31,035 nt of DNA. It comes from URNF01 sp045634325 (GTDB taxonomy: Bacteria > Bacillota > Clostridia > Oscillospirales > Acutalibacteraceae). Positions within the stretch are counted from its first letter, which is position 1. The number at the start of each line of letters is the position of its first letter. Shown here piece by piece: positions 14,010-23,037 of the stretch. The position numbers and the translations under genes are program-made. The notes beneath the pieces are model-generated. The model made no database searches, was not told the origin of the DNA, and saw only the letters and a program-made list of their open reading frames with translations. The stretch spans positions 1-31,035 of the forward strand of contig JAZRAA010000052.1 of NCBI GenBank assembly GCA_045634325.1. The letters run 5' to 3'.

Positions 14010-15275
14010 TCACCGCACGTGTCCCTCACCGGTGATGATGTATTTGTATGTAGTCAAAGCCTCTAGCCCCATCGGACCACGCGCATGTAACTTTTGGGTG
14101 GAAATCCCCATTTCACAACCCAGTCCGAATTCACCACCATCGGTAAACCGTGTGGATGCGTTGACATATACCGCCGCACTATCCACACCGCCAGTAAACG
14201 AAGCGATTGCAGAGGCATCCTTAGAAACAATAGCTTCACTGTGCCCGGTAGAATGCAAACGGATATGCGCAACAGCATCAGCGATATTATCTACCACTTT
14301 GACCGCCAGAATATAATCTAAAAATTCAGTATCAAAATCTTCTGCACTTGCAGGTACACCCTGCATATACTGTACTGCTGTATCATCCACACGGAACGAA
14401 ACAGCGGGTTTACCGTTTTGAGACTGTACCGTCGTGAGACGTTGCTGTAACAACGGTAAAAAATCAGCGGCAATAGCTTTATCCACCAAACACACTTCAG
14501 CCGCATTGCACACCGACGGACGACTGGTTTTTGCATTTTCAATGATAGACAGCGCCTGTTCAAAATCTGCACTTTTTTCCACGTATACGTGGCAAATACC
14601 CGTGCCGGTTTGGATACAAGGCACAGTAGCATTTTCCACACATGCACGAATCAGACCCGCACCACCACGTGGAATAAGCATATCAATCAAGCCGTTTGCT
14701 TTCATCATTTCGGTGGCACTTTGGCGAGTGGTATCCTGTATCAATTGTACCATAGTGGCAGGTAAACCACATTTTTGCAAGCCTTCCTGTAAAGCATTAA
14801 CAATCGCATTGGCAGAACGAAACGCCTCTTTACCGCCACGCAAAACGCAAACATTGCCGCTTTTCACCGACAGTGCCGCGGCATCCGCCGTTACGTTGGG
14901 ACGGCTTTCATAGATAATTCCGATAACGCCTACCGGCACGGCGACCTTTTCAAGTATCAGACCGTCTGCCCGAACATCGTGTTGTAATACGCGGCCCACG
15001 GGGTCAGGCAAAGCCGCCACATGACGAATACCATCCGCCATAGCGGCAATGCGTTCCTTTGAAAGCGCAAGCCTATCCAACATAACATCCGAAATCACAC
15101 CGCGTGCTTTCTCCAAATCAGTGGCGTTCGCACACAAAATCTGTTCACTCGCAGCAACCAAGGCATCTGCCATTGCAAGCAAAGCCGTGTTTTTATCCGC
15201 AGTGGACAATCCCGACACCAGTGCACAGGTATCCTTTGCAGTTTTTAAAATATCGGCAGTCGTCAATTCATTCAC
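14010..15275 (-). CDS. proA: gamma-glutamyl phosphate reductase
   Basis: The 421-residue aldehyde-dehydrogenase-fold enzyme reduces glutamyl-5-phosphate to the semialdehyde. Signatures are PVGVIGIIYESRPNVTADAA (about 114-133), LRGGKEA, LIPRGGAGLI and the catalytic cysteine region KTSRPSVCNAAEV (about 248-260), with NASTRFTDGGEFGLGCEMGI near the end. The reported start is a GTG (15273-15275) that overlaps the proB stop by 8 bases. The AGGGG element is so close to it that the TTG four codons into the frame is a possible alternative. It is the middle gene of the proline operon. Confidence 0.96.
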   Translation of the reverse strand: MNELTTADILKTAKDTCALVSGLSTADKNTALLAMADALVAASEQILCANATDLEKARGVISDVMLDRLALSKERIAAMADGIRHVAALPDPVGRVLQHDVRADGLILEKVAVPVGVIGIIYESRPNVTADAAALSVKSGNVCVLRGGKEAFRSANAIVNALQEGLQKCGLPATMVQLIQDTTRQSATEMMKANGLIDMLIPRGGAGLIRACVENATVPCIQTGTGICHVYVEKSADFEQALSIIENAKTSRPSVCNAAEVCLVDKAIAADFLPLLQQRLTTVQSQNGKPAVSFRVDDTAVQYMQGVPASAEDFDTEFLDYILAVKVVDNIADAVAHIRLHSTGHSEAIVSKDASAIASFTGGVDSAAVYVNASTRFTDGGEFGLGCEMGISTQKLHARGPMGLEALTTYKYIITGEGHVR

Positions 15276-16038
15276 CCCTTGCTACAAAACGGGTGCCGCA
15301 AGATTTACCGTCTACAACATCATACAAAATTTCAGGATTTGCGCCGTGCGCAATCACCGTATCGCAACCATTTTCCATACATCTCTGCGCAGCAGACAAT
15401 TTGGTGTGCATACCACCCGTACCGAGTGCCGTACCACTTCCCGAAGCCAAGGACATGATTTCCTGTGTGATATTGTCCACAACAGGAATCAAACGGGCGG
15501 ACGGATTCGTGCGCGGGTCAGCGGTATACAAGCCGTCAATATCGGTGAGCAACACGAGCAAATCAGCGTTCACGCTGGTAGCAACAATCGCACCCAACGT
15601 ATCGTTATCACCGATACCGATTTCCTCGGTAGAAATCGTATCGTTTTCATTAACAATCGGCAAAACGCCCAGTTCCAGTAAGCGGAACAACGTATTTTGA
15701 AAATGTTGATGCCGGACAGGGTTTTCGACATCTTCTCCCACCAATAAAATCTGTGCAACCGTATGGTTATATTCCGAAAACAACTTATCGTATGTATACA
15801 TCAATTCGCATTGTCCGACAGCCGCCGCCGCCTGTTTAGTAGGCATATCGGTCGGTCGCTCTCGCAGATTGAGTTTTCCGACGCCCATGCCGATAGCACC
15901 CGAAGACACCAAAACAACCTCGTGGCCGGAATTTTTTAAATCAGACAGCACTCTGCAAAGCGCTTGCACACAACGGATATTGAGATGTCCCGTTGCATGT
16001 GCCAGCGTAGATGTACCGACTTTTACAACAATGCGCAT
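15268..16038 (-). CDS. proB: glutamate 5-kinase (short form without PUA domain)
   Basis: The enzyme phosphorylates glutamate to start proline synthesis. The amino-acid-kinase fold opens with MRIVVKVGTSTLAH. VLVSSGAIGMGV, PIVNENDTIS, GDNDTLGAIVA, LTDIDGLYTADPR and GTGGMHTKL follow. I place the start at 16036-16038, where GGGAGG precedes the ATG; a longer in-frame start lacks a ribosome site. It has about 256 residues and ends after the kinase domain. The C-terminal PUA domain of E. coli-type ProB is therefore absent, as in many short Firmicute forms. It is the first gene of proB-proA-proC. No T-box fits the short upstream gap. Confidence 0.95.
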   Translation of the reverse strand: MRIVVKVGTSTLAHATGHLNIRCVQALCRVLSDLKNSGHEVVLVSSGAIGMGVGKLNLRERPTDMPTKQAAAAVGQCELMYTYDKLFSEYNHTVAQILLVGEDVENPVRHQHFQNTLFRLLELGVLPIVNENDTISTEEIGIGDNDTLGAIVATSVNADLLVLLTDIDGLYTADPRTNPSARLIPVVDNITQEIMSLASGSGTALGTGGMHTKLSAAQRCMENGCDTVIAHGANPEILYDVVDGKSCGTRFVARGE

Positions 16039-16128
16039 GTTTATGCCTCCCAAAGCAATAACTTTCTTTGTATCGTAACACAATCCACACCGTTTTGCAA
16101 GTATACTTTACTTATTTGTATTTAAAGA

Positions 16129-16157
16129 TTGACAAACCGCTCTTCACAAAATATACT
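16129..16157 (+). promoter_or_regulatory. promoter of the EamA transporter (and probably the permease)
   Basis: Perfect TTGACA (16129-16134), a 17 bp spacer, TATACT (16152-16157), then AAAGGGAG and the ATG at 16184. Confidence 0.75.
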
Positions 16158-16183
16158 GGACTTATGTAGAAAGGGAGATAACC

Positions 16184-17059
16184 ATGTCTAAAACCGTTAC
16201 CGCTCGCATTATGCTGATAAGCTCCATGTGCATCTTTGGCACTATCGGTATTTTTGCACGCTATATTCCTCTGTCATCCGCCCTCATTGCGTTGGTGCGC
16301 GGCGGCGTCGGCGCTCTGTTTTTATTATTGATAACCTTTTTTACGAGTAAAGGTATTTCACCTGACAGCATCAAACGCAACCTGCCGTTCCTTTTGCTTT
16401 CCGGTGCTTGTATTGGATTTAATTGGGTTTTGTTATTTGAAGCCTACCGCTTTACAACCGTCGCAACTGCCACCTTGTGCTATTACACTGCTCCGCTGTT
16501 TGTGATGGTGTTATCGCCACTGGTATTGAAAGAAAAACTGACTTGGCAAAAAGGTTTATGTCTACCTCTCGCCGTGTGCGGTATGATTCCCATTTCCGGC
16601 ATTCTGGAAACAGATGCACAATCTATCTCCACCACACGCGGTGTCCTTTGCGGCATCGGTGCAGCTCTTTTTTATGCTACCGTTATGTTACTCAATAAAA
16701 AAGTAAAAAACGTACCCGCTCGGGATAAGACGGTCGTGCAGCTCGCTGGTGCCGCTATCGTGATGTTACCCTATTACCTACTCACCAATACCGATGCACA
16801 AACAACTTTCTCGCCGACCGCTATCACTATGCTGTTAATCGTCGCGATTGTACATACGGGTATCACGTATGCACTGTATTTCGGCAGTATGGAGTATCTG
16901 CCCGCGCAGACAACCGCGATATACAGTTACATCGACCCCGTGGTTGCCATTATTGTATCCGCCGTGTTACTCAAAGAACCTTTTGGATGGGCGCAAGCGG
17001 TGGGCGCAGTTTGTATTTTAGGTGCGGCTTTCCTCAGTGAATTGCCGCATAAAAAATAA
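16184..17059 (+). CDS. EamA/DMT-family transporter
   Basis: The 291-residue protein has ten predicted membrane helices arranged as two five-helix EamA repeats. The first (about 7-140) includes GTIGIFARYIPLSSALIALVRG and ends with the helix-rich ...PLVLKEKLTWQKGLCLPLAVCG. The second (about 150-287) includes ALFYATVMLLNKKV and ends with AIYSYIDPVVAIIVSAVLLKEP. Members of the drug/metabolite transporter superfamily usually export amino acids or metabolites; the substrate is not predictable here. It has its own consensus promoter. It is followed after 16 bases by an amino-acid permease, so the two are probably co-transcribed. Confidence 0.92.
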   Translation: MSKTVTARIMLISSMCIFGTIGIFARYIPLSSALIALVRGGVGALFLLLITFFTSKGISPDSIKRNLPFLLLSGACIGFNWVLLFEAYRFTTVATATLCYYTAPLFVMVLSPLVLKEKLTWQKGLCLPLAVCGMIPISGILETDAQSISTTRGVLCGIGAALFYATVMLLNKKVKNVPARDKTVVQLAGAAIVMLPYYLLTNTDAQTTFSPTAITMLLIVAIVHTGITYALYFGSMEYLPAQTTAIYSYIDPVVAIIVSAVLLKEPFGWAQAVGAVCILGAAFLSELPHKK

Positions 17060-17075
17060 ATTCGAGGAGGACTTT

Positions 17076-18434
17076 ATGAAAAACGAACTAAAAGAGAAAT
17101 ACGGTCTGTTTACCGCGATTGCGATGGTAGTGGGTATCGTAATTGGTAGCGGCGTATTTTTCAAGGCAGAAAAAGTTTTGACTGCAACAGGTGGTAACTT
17201 GCCACTAGGTATCCTCGCATGGGTTTTGGGTGGCGCCATTATGATTATCTGTGCCTACACCTTTTCCCTTATGGCTACCCGCTATAAAGGCGTGAACGGT
17301 GTGGTGGATTATGCGGAAGCCACCGTGGGCAGAGGCTATGCCTACATGACCGGCTGGTTTACGACCTTTGTTTACTTCCCCGCTATGACAGCGGTACTCG
17401 CTTGGGTGTCCGCACGGTATACGGGCGTTTTGGTCGGTTGGGCACCTGACAGTGCACATGTGATGGTGTTGGCAGCCGGTTATTTGATTGCCAGTTATGC
17501 CCTCAACACCTTATCCCCCATTTTATCAGGTAAATTTCAAATCACCACCACCGTCATCAAACTGATTCCGCTGATTTTAATGGCTATCATCGGTACTGTG
17601 GTGGGCTTGTGCAACGGCACCACAATTGAAAACTTCACAACGGTTGTGACCGAAGTAGAGGGCGGCAACGTCGTAGCGTTGTTCTCCGCTCTGGTTGCGG
17701 CGGCTTTCGCTTATGAAGGCTGGATTATTGCGACCAGTATCAATGCGGAAATCAAAAACTCCAAAAGAAACCTGCCAATTGCTCTGGTAGTCGGCACAGC
17801 CATTATTGCTTTGGTTTACATATTCTATTACGTTGGACTGGCAGGCGGCGTATCCAATGCCGTTTTGATGGAAAGCGGCGAAGAAGGTGCACGCATTGCA
17901 TTTGAAAAAATATTTGGTTCTATAGGCGGCGTCGGTTTGTTCGTACTGGTTATCATCTCCTGCTTGGGAACGCTCAACGGCTTGATGATTGCCACCACCC
18001 GCAGCATGTATTCCATTGCGGCTCGTAATAACGGTCCTCGCCCCGAAATGATTGGCGAAATCAGCCCCACAACCAACATGCCCACTAATTCTTCTATTGT
18101 CGGTTTGTTGTTCTGTGTGTTATGGTTTATGTTCTTCTATGGCGCCAACTTGGCACCGTCCGGTTGGTTTGGGCCTGTGGCATTCGATTCTTCCGAATTG
18201 CCCATTATCACACTGTACGCAATCTATATCCCGATTTTCTTGCGTATGATGATTACCGCCAAAGATTTGCATCCCGTTAAACGTTTCGTATTTCCCACGC
18301 TTTCTATCATTTGTTGTATTTTCATGGTAGTTGCCGCCGTTTTTGCGCATGGTATCAGCGTTGCGTGGTATCTGCTGGTGTTTGCCGTGATTATGCTGTT
18401 TGCCATTCCTTTTTATAAAAAAAAGAATAACTGA
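17076..18434 (+). CDS. APC-superfamily amino acid permease (SteT/LAT-like)
   Basis: The 452-residue protein has about twelve membrane helices. It begins with the APC signature GLFTAIAMVVGIVIGSGVFFKAE (about 9-31), the unwound substrate-binding helix 1 with GSG. The helix 6 region shows AAAFAYEGWIIATSINAEIKNSKRNLPIALVVG, typical of LAT/SteT-type exchangers. I chose the ATG at 17076, which follows GAGGAGG; an upstream in-frame ATG lies inside the preceding gene. It likely imports or exchanges amino acids, substrate unknown. It lies 16 bases after the EamA gene. No clear terminator follows; the next gene has its own strong promoter. Confidence 0.92.
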   Translation: MKNELKEKYGLFTAIAMVVGIVIGSGVFFKAEKVLTATGGNLPLGILAWVLGGAIMIICAYTFSLMATRYKGVNGVVDYAEATVGRGYAYMTGWFTTFVYFPAMTAVLAWVSARYTGVLVGWAPDSAHVMVLAAGYLIASYALNTLSPILSGKFQITTTVIKLIPLILMAIIGTVVGLCNGTTIENFTTVVTEVEGGNVVALFSALVAAAFAYEGWIIATSINAEIKNSKRNLPIALVVGTAIIALVYIFYYVGLAGGVSNAVLMESGEEGARIAFEKIFGSIGGVGLFVLVIISCLGTLNGLMIATTRSMYSIAARNNGPRPEMIGEISPTTNMPTNSSIVGLLFCVLWFMFFYGANLAPSGWFGPVAFDSSELPIITLYAIYIPIFLRMMITAKDLHPVKRFVFPTLSIICCIFMVVAAVFAHGISVAWYLLVFAVIMLFAIPFYKKKNN

Positions 18435-18475
18435 GAAAAAACGTGGCATCTTACTAAAAAAATATTGGTTTTGGA

Positions 18476-18504
18476 TTGACTTTCACAAAATTATTCTGTA
18501 TACT
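18476..18504 (+). promoter_or_regulatory. strong promoter of the 83-codon orphan gene
   Basis: TTGACT (18476-18481), a 17 bp spacer, TATACT (18499-18504), followed by AAAAAGGAGTG and the ATG at 18533. Confidence 0.7.
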
Positions 18505-18532
18505 GAACCCGCTGTAAAAAGGAGTGTGAAAT

Positions 18533-18784
18533 ATGGCTACGTTAGATATTCATAATTTTTCGTTAGAAAAATTGATTTCGTTTGCGGCAACCGCAAAAGG
18601 TGAAGTGTTTTTGAAAACCGCAGAAGGTGATATGCTCAACATGAAGAGTAAACTCACCCAGCTGTTAGCTCTGTCGGGCAACATCGACTGGGGTACCATC
18701 GGCGAAGCAACCGTGGTTTGCACAAACCAGGAAGATGAAACCCGCTTATTCCGCATGAACCTGTGGGGCGAAGACAGCAACTAA
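18533..18784 (+). CDS. small hypothetical protein (83 aa)
   Basis: I do not recognise the family. The protein is acidic to neutral, has no signal peptide or membrane helix, and looks like a compact cytosolic alpha/beta fold. A predicted helix (SLEKLISFAATAKG) is followed by strand-like segments (EVFLKTAEGD, EATVVCTNQEDETRLFRMNLW). It is expressed from a near-consensus promoter, has a good AAGGAG ribosome site and its own strong terminator. All of this argues for a real, well-expressed gene. Codon use resembles the core neighbours. The neighbouring permease and sialidase-like genes give no clear hint of its role. Confidence 0.75.
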   Translation: MATLDIHNFSLEKLISFAATAKGEVFLKTAEGDMLNMKSKLTQLLALSGNIDWGTIGEATVVCTNQEDETRLFRMNLWGEDSN

Positions 18785-18799
18785 TATTTTAATAAAAAC

Positions 18800-18838
18800 A
18801 AAAGCGGTGCAACCCACTTGGTGGGTTGCACCGCTTTT
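18800..18838. terminator. bidirectional terminator
   Basis: A perfect 17 bp stem on aaaagcggtgcaaccca has a 5-base loop, with A and T runs on the two sides. It sits between the converging 83-codon gene (plus) and the large sialidase-like gene (minus) and can serve both. Confidence 0.92.
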
Positions 18839-18860
18839 TTATGCATGCTATTTTAAAAAA

Positions 18861-21800
18861 TTATTCGTTCCAGCCCTGTGCGTTAGTAAAATACACAGTT
18901 GCAGAAGAAGACAACCAAAGAACACAGTTAAGTTTCGACCAATCGGTTACCTTACAGGTCATGGTGTACCAGGTGTTCATTTCCACCTTGCCCCAAGTTA
19001 AAGAACCAACATACTCAGTATTCAGCTCACCGGTGGCCTTATTCTTGATGGTCAAGCCCAAAGCATCGGCAGACTGGGCATTGTCTCCATGGTTTCCGGT
19101 CAAATCCCTATAAGTCTTCATCGCAATATAAGGTTTACCGCCCTGCTGGCCTTGAGGCATAGCCGCCATATAGAAATCAAAAGAAATGTAGTCATAGCCG
19201 TTCTCGTTGGAGAAATAGACAGAAGCGGGGTCTTCATTATTAGCAGATACGCCGGCAGGCTTAGTATAGACATACATTGTCTGTGCTGCATCAACGCCAA
19301 CAGAGGTTTTCAAGGTTGCATCTGCTTGAGTCAAATAAGCAGGTGTTGCTGCCACAACGTCAACGTAATTATATTCAGCAAACGTACCATACGCAATGCT
19401 GCCATACAGTGTCAGTTCGCTATCACCGTTTTTCACAACGACATAGGGCCGCGTGTAGTATTCGGTAGACGGGTTCTTGATGTTCGTGAATGTCAACGCC
19501 ATATCGACATACGCATCACACGTATCATACAAAACGTCTGCTTCTTTGAAGCTTACGCTGCTGGTCCATCTATACCCAGAACCAAACGCCATCGCACTTC
19601 TGATGTCGTCACCTGTCAAGTCGGTCTTGCCAAGGTCAACCTGCATACCGGGTTTAGATGCCACCACAACACCGTAGTCTACCAATTCGTGCTTTGCACC
19701 ATCCAAAGCGACATATTCTTTGCCGTCTTCTTGTACACGGGTAAAGCGGCTGACAAAACGCAAGCCGGTAAACTGCGTGCTGGAAGCAACGCCGATAGAA
19801 GCGATGTTCGGTTGTTCAACAGTCGGGATATAGAATTGTGCAGAAACGGTTGCACCTTGCGGATTAAAGGTGGGGTCGTTCACCTCAAACTCCTGGGCTG
19901 TGCCGCCGTTTTGGAAACCAACACGTTGCGGGATATACGATTTACCGTTGCCATCGGTCACAACAAGTGTGCCGGCTTGCAATTCGTAGCCTTTTGCAAT
20001 ATTTACAATAACCTTATTGCCGTCAATCACCGCTGTGTTCGATTTTTGTACCGTCACGGAACACGTATCAATAACCTCACCGAAAGCAGTAGACGCAATC
20101 ACCGATGCCGTACCCGGTCCCTCAAAAGTAACCAATCCGTTATCGACAGTAGCCACTGTCGTATCGGTACTGGTCCAAGTCACAGGAACAGTCACTGCGG
20201 GCGATACGGTCGAAAGGTCCGGCGTAAAGGTTAGCGACAATTGCTGCTTCGCATCACCTTCCACCACAGACAATTCATTCACATTCAAAGTGCCGATACT
20301 ACGACGGGAAAGGGCTAAATTATCTACATCCAAATATCTGTCGGTAGCGTTACTGGATAAATACGCCATGCGGAATTTACCCGTTTTTTCTATCTCGGTA
20401 TGATGTTGTTCTAATTCCCAAGTGACAGGTTCGGCAGCGCCTTTTTCCCATGTTCGCACGTATAAGCCGTCACCCGAACGTGTAATACGGATGGAGTACC
20501 ATTTACCGGGCGTGAAGGTTTTACTCAACTGCGACGTCGCATTCGTGCTTGCAATTTTATAAATAATTTCTTTTTGACGCAAGTGAACTATCGCCGTATT
20601 GCCGGCATTATGCAACAAAGAAATATACATTTCCTCCGTTTGACCGCTCAACGTTTCGTCGCTGAAACGGAAATCAAAGGTAGCGGTATAATCACCCAGC
20701 ATATCCACTTTGCTGTGCATCTGGCCCCATTGATACGAATTGGTATACTTACCTGCAAACCGCAAGAAACGACCGGTTGCATCCTCTGCCACGTTGATGC
20801 GGCTTTGCGTTGTATAAGTAAAATACGAGTTGTTATACATACCGAGTGCGGTCGCATCGAAATTATCCGACCAATAGGTATATTTCTGTCCACGCATAGA
20901 TGCCTCAAGCGGCATGGCTTGATCTTCTTCAAGCATGTCATCAGGGTTGATAAATGTACCGCTGATAGTAGCGTTTCCTGTCACATAATAAATGACCAAC
21001 ACTTCGCCATTTGGCAGTTCACACGAAGAAGGGTCGCCCATATCACCGCCACCGCCATTGTCGTTACGATATACCAGTTTTGCCTGTGTGGCATTCCAGC
21101 CAAGGTCAGGGAAAAACCGTTTTGCGTATACGGGACGAGTGGCAGTCGAAGATACGCTTGACACAGTCCAAGTAGCAAAAACACTGCCGTCTTGCAACAA
21201 TTTAAGACCCGGCTGGTGCATTTGCGTGCCGCCGATCACAGCTTCTTGTGCGATACGCTCCCACGTTACGCCGCGGTTATCCGAGCGCCATACGTAACCC
21301 GCTTCACGTGCCATAGCATACACGATATCTCCCTGGGTTGCCACCAACGACACTTCGTTGATGGTGGCACCCAACGTACCCGAATCGGCTAAAAGGTATT
21401 CCCCTTCAAAGCGGAAAGTGCCGTCGGCTTGCAAGGTGCAAAGCAGGTTGACACCTGCCTGTCCATTATAGGACGCACCCATACCGTATACCGGTATCAA
21501 CATTTGGTCATCTTCAAACACCGCAATGTCACCGCGCTTGGCACACCAAGCATCCAGCGTAAGAGCAGGAACCAACGTAGGCGGAGCAAATGTCTTGCCA
21601 CCGTCACGGCTATACGTAATAAACGTTCTTGTGGTGCTATCTGTATTCAAGTTACGTGCAAAGAAAGTGAGAATCACTGTGCCGTCACTTAAAATGGCAA
21701 AGTTGGGGTCACGAGCTTCCATCGGATAACCATCATTGCCAATACCATAGCTTATCAGTATATCCGTAGTCAACAATGTGCGCGGTGCAGACCAAGTACG

Positions 21801-22124
21801 GCCGTTATCTTTACTTTCCACCACTTGCACCGTTCCCATTGCCTCTTTCGAACTGACAAAAGGTACGTGCCCTGTATTTCTGTAATATGCGACCATTAAC
21901 TTACCGTTTGGATATTCCGCACGGTCTTCAGCGGGAAGCTGTTCCTGTGGTATCAAAACCACATCGGGAAACAATGCTTTATAGCCTGATGTTTCCTGCG
22001 CAATAATGACATCTTCCACCAAAGGTTCCTCCAAACTAGCAGTAGTCGAAACAACGGGAATGCAGCCGATGAGCATGGTAGCCGTCAGCAAAACTCCCAT
22101 TATACGCAAAAGTCCTTCTTTCAC
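18861..22124 (-). CDS. multidomain secreted sialidase-like (BNR/Asp-box) glycosidase, predicted lipoprotein
   Basis: This 1087-residue exported protein has an N-terminal hydrophobic signal ending in the lipobox LIGC (residues 18-21), so Cys21 is probably lipidated. Residues about 50-400 form a beta-propeller with Asp boxes SKDNGRTW (104-111), SRDGGKTF (172-179) and SDNRGVTW (281-288). An EARDP motif is at 136-140, as in GH33/GH93-like exo-glycosidases. The classical FRIP arginine motif is not seen, so sialidase activity is unproven. A concanavalin-like domain follows (about 418-605), then a BIG2-type Ig domain (about 625-695) and about 390 residues of further beta-rich modules. The start is GTG (22122-22124) after GAAGGGG. 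A divergent AraC gene probably controls it. Confidence 0.82.
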   Translation of the reverse strand: MKEGLLRIMGVLLTATMLIGCIPVVSTTASLEEPLVEDVIIAQETSGYKALFPDVVLIPQEQLPAEDRAEYPNGKLMVAYYRNTGHVPFVSSKEAMGTVQVVESKDNGRTWSAPRTLLTTDILISYGIGNDGYPMEARDPNFAILSDGTVILTFFARNLNTDSTTRTFITYSRDGGKTFAPPTLVPALTLDAWCAKRGDIAVFEDDQMLIPVYGMGASYNGQAGVNLLCTLQADGTFRFEGEYLLADSGTLGATINEVSLVATQGDIVYAMAREAGYVWRSDNRGVTWERIAQEAVIGGTQMHQPGLKLLQDGSVFATWTVSSVSSTATRPVYAKRFFPDLGWNATQAKLVYRNDNGGGGDMGDPSSCELPNGEVLVIYYVTGNATISGTFINPDDMLEEDQAMPLEASMRGQKYTYWSDNFDATALGMYNNSYFTYTTQSRINVAEDATGRFLRFAGKYTNSYQWGQMHSKVDMLGDYTATFDFRFSDETLSGQTEEMYISLLHNAGNTAIVHLRQKEIIYKIASTNATSQLSKTFTPGKWYSIRITRSGDGLYVRTWEKGAAEPVTWELEQHHTEIEKTGKFRMAYLSSNATDRYLDVDNLALSRRSIGTLNVNELSVVEGDAKQQLSLTFTPDLSTVSPAVTVPVTWTSTDTTVATVDNGLVTFEGPGTASVIASTAFGEVIDTCSVTVQKSNTAVIDGNKVIVNIAKGYELQAGTLVVTDGNGKSYIPQRVGFQNGGTAQEFEVNDPTFNPQGATVSAQFYIPTVEQPNIASIGVASSTQFTGLRFVSRFTRVQEDGKEYVALDGAKHELVDYGVVVASKPGMQVDLGKTDLTGDDIRSAMAFGSGYRWTSSVSFKEADVLYDTCDAYVDMALTFTNIKNPSTEYYTRPYVVVKNGDSELTLYGSIAYGTFAEYNYVDVVAATPAYLTQADATLKTSVGVDAAQTMYVYTKPAGVSANNEDPASVYFSNENGYDYISFDFYMAAMPQGQQGGKPYIAMKTYRDLTGNHGDNAQSADALGLTIKNKATGELNTEYVGSLTWGKVEMNTWYTMTCKVTDWSKLNCVLWLSSSATVYFTNAQGWNE

Positions 22125-22160
22125 TATACCCCTTCTTTCATTTGTTCTGCATAAACTAAC

Positions 22161-22188
22161 TTGACATTCTGTCTTATTTCAGTATACT
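22161..22188 (+). promoter_or_regulatory. promoter of the AraC-type gene
   Basis: TTGACA (22161-22166), a 16 bp spacer, TATACT (22183-22188). The -10 lies in the palindrome AGTATACT (22181-22188), which also reads as a -10 for the opposite gene. Confidence 0.6.
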
Positions 22189-22210
22189 AAAATTATACTT
22201 TGAAATTCAA
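22181..22210 (-). promoter_or_regulatory. probable promoter of the sialidase-like gene
   Basis: On the minus strand: TTGAAT (22205-22210), an 18 bp spacer, TATACT (22181-22186). The alternative TATAAT at 22192-22197 has no good -35. The weak -35 and the AraC neighbour suggest an activated promoter. Confidence 0.45.
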
Positions 22211-22261
22211 TGAGAAATATAGACAATCTCTTTCGAGGCGTGTCAGAATAGGAAATGTGCT

Positions 22262-22981
22262 ATGTATATAGAATTGCCAATAAACAACGGTACACAAACG
22301 CATCGCGCTTTTTTACTGAGCAGCTTTTTCCATCCTACAAGTTTCTCCTCGGCTTTACACAAGCATGCACATGCCGAATGCCACGCGATAATAGGAACGG
22401 CTGTTTATCGAATTGGCAAGAATACTTATACGCTTACAAGCGGGGACGTATTGTTAATCCCAAAAGATGAAATGCATTGTTGTACCCATATTGCACCCGA
22501 CACCTTACGTATCGTATTTCAAATTGACCTCAATATTGATACCACTTGCATAAAAAACGTAGGAAAGGTGTTAGTGAAAAGTCTGCTTGATGAAATCGAA
22601 AACTGCAAAAAAAACGGACGATATGCGAAAGTCGCAGGATATATCTCCCTTATTTGCGATGCATTCGAAATTGACCCGCCGTTGCATCCCACCCCGATTA
22701 CCGATTATGGATTTCTTATTCGCGAATTTTTTTCATCAAATTACAGTAAAAACGTAAGTCTATCCGACCTTGCCACCATATTGCACCTTTCCGAAAGACA
22801 AACCGAACGACAGGTCTTTGCACACACAGGCAATTCGTTCCGCAAGGAATTGATTGAAATTCGCATGAGCATGGCTAAATATTTACAAGAAACCACGGAT
22901 ATGACCCTCACAGCTATTGCGGAATACGTTGGCTACTCATCCTACGCCGGTTTTTGGAAAGCTTTCCGGCAATATCAATGA
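22262..22981 (+). CDS. AraC-family transcriptional regulator
   Basis: The 239-residue protein has an N-terminal cupin sensor domain. HKHAHAECHAIIGTAVYRIG and the GDVLLIPKDEMHCC strand (about 33-74) are typical of carbohydrate-sensing AraC regulators. The C-terminal double helix-turn-helix domain (about 145-239) includes SLSDLATILHLSERQTERQV and the second-helix block MTLTAIAEYVGYSSYAGFWKAFRQYQ. The ATG at 22262 follows AGGAAATGTGCT. It is divergent from the sialidase-like gene with a 137 bp shared control region, so it most likely activates that gene in response to a glycan. A terminator follows at 22993. Confidence 0.93.
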   Translation: MYIELPINNGTQTHRAFLLSSFFHPTSFSSALHKHAHAECHAIIGTAVYRIGKNTYTLTSGDVLLIPKDEMHCCTHIAPDTLRIVFQIDLNIDTTCIKNVGKVLVKSLLDEIENCKKNGRYAKVAGYISLICDAFEIDPPLHPTPITDYGFLIREFFSSNYSKNVSLSDLATILHLSERQTERQVFAHTGNSFRKELIEIRMSMAKYLQETTDMTLTAIAEYVGYSSYAGFWKAFRQYQ

Positions 22982-22992
22982 AAAACCATTAT

Positions 22993-23029
22993 AAAACCGC
23001 GCGTGCAGTTGAACTGCACGCGGGGTTTT
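22993..23029. terminator. terminator after the AraC gene
   Basis: A GC-rich hairpin (cgcgtgcag with ctgcacgcg) is extended by aaaacc and ggtttt arms, with one mismatch. It carries T runs on both strands. It also lies just after the minus-strand stop at 23038. Confidence 0.85.
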
Positions 23030-23037
23030 CGTTTGTC

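Noticed and set aside
19089..20234. A 381-codon plus-strand frame inside the sialidase-like gene
   Set aside because: It is antisense shadow coding: His- and Arg-rich, with no start signal and no domain pattern.
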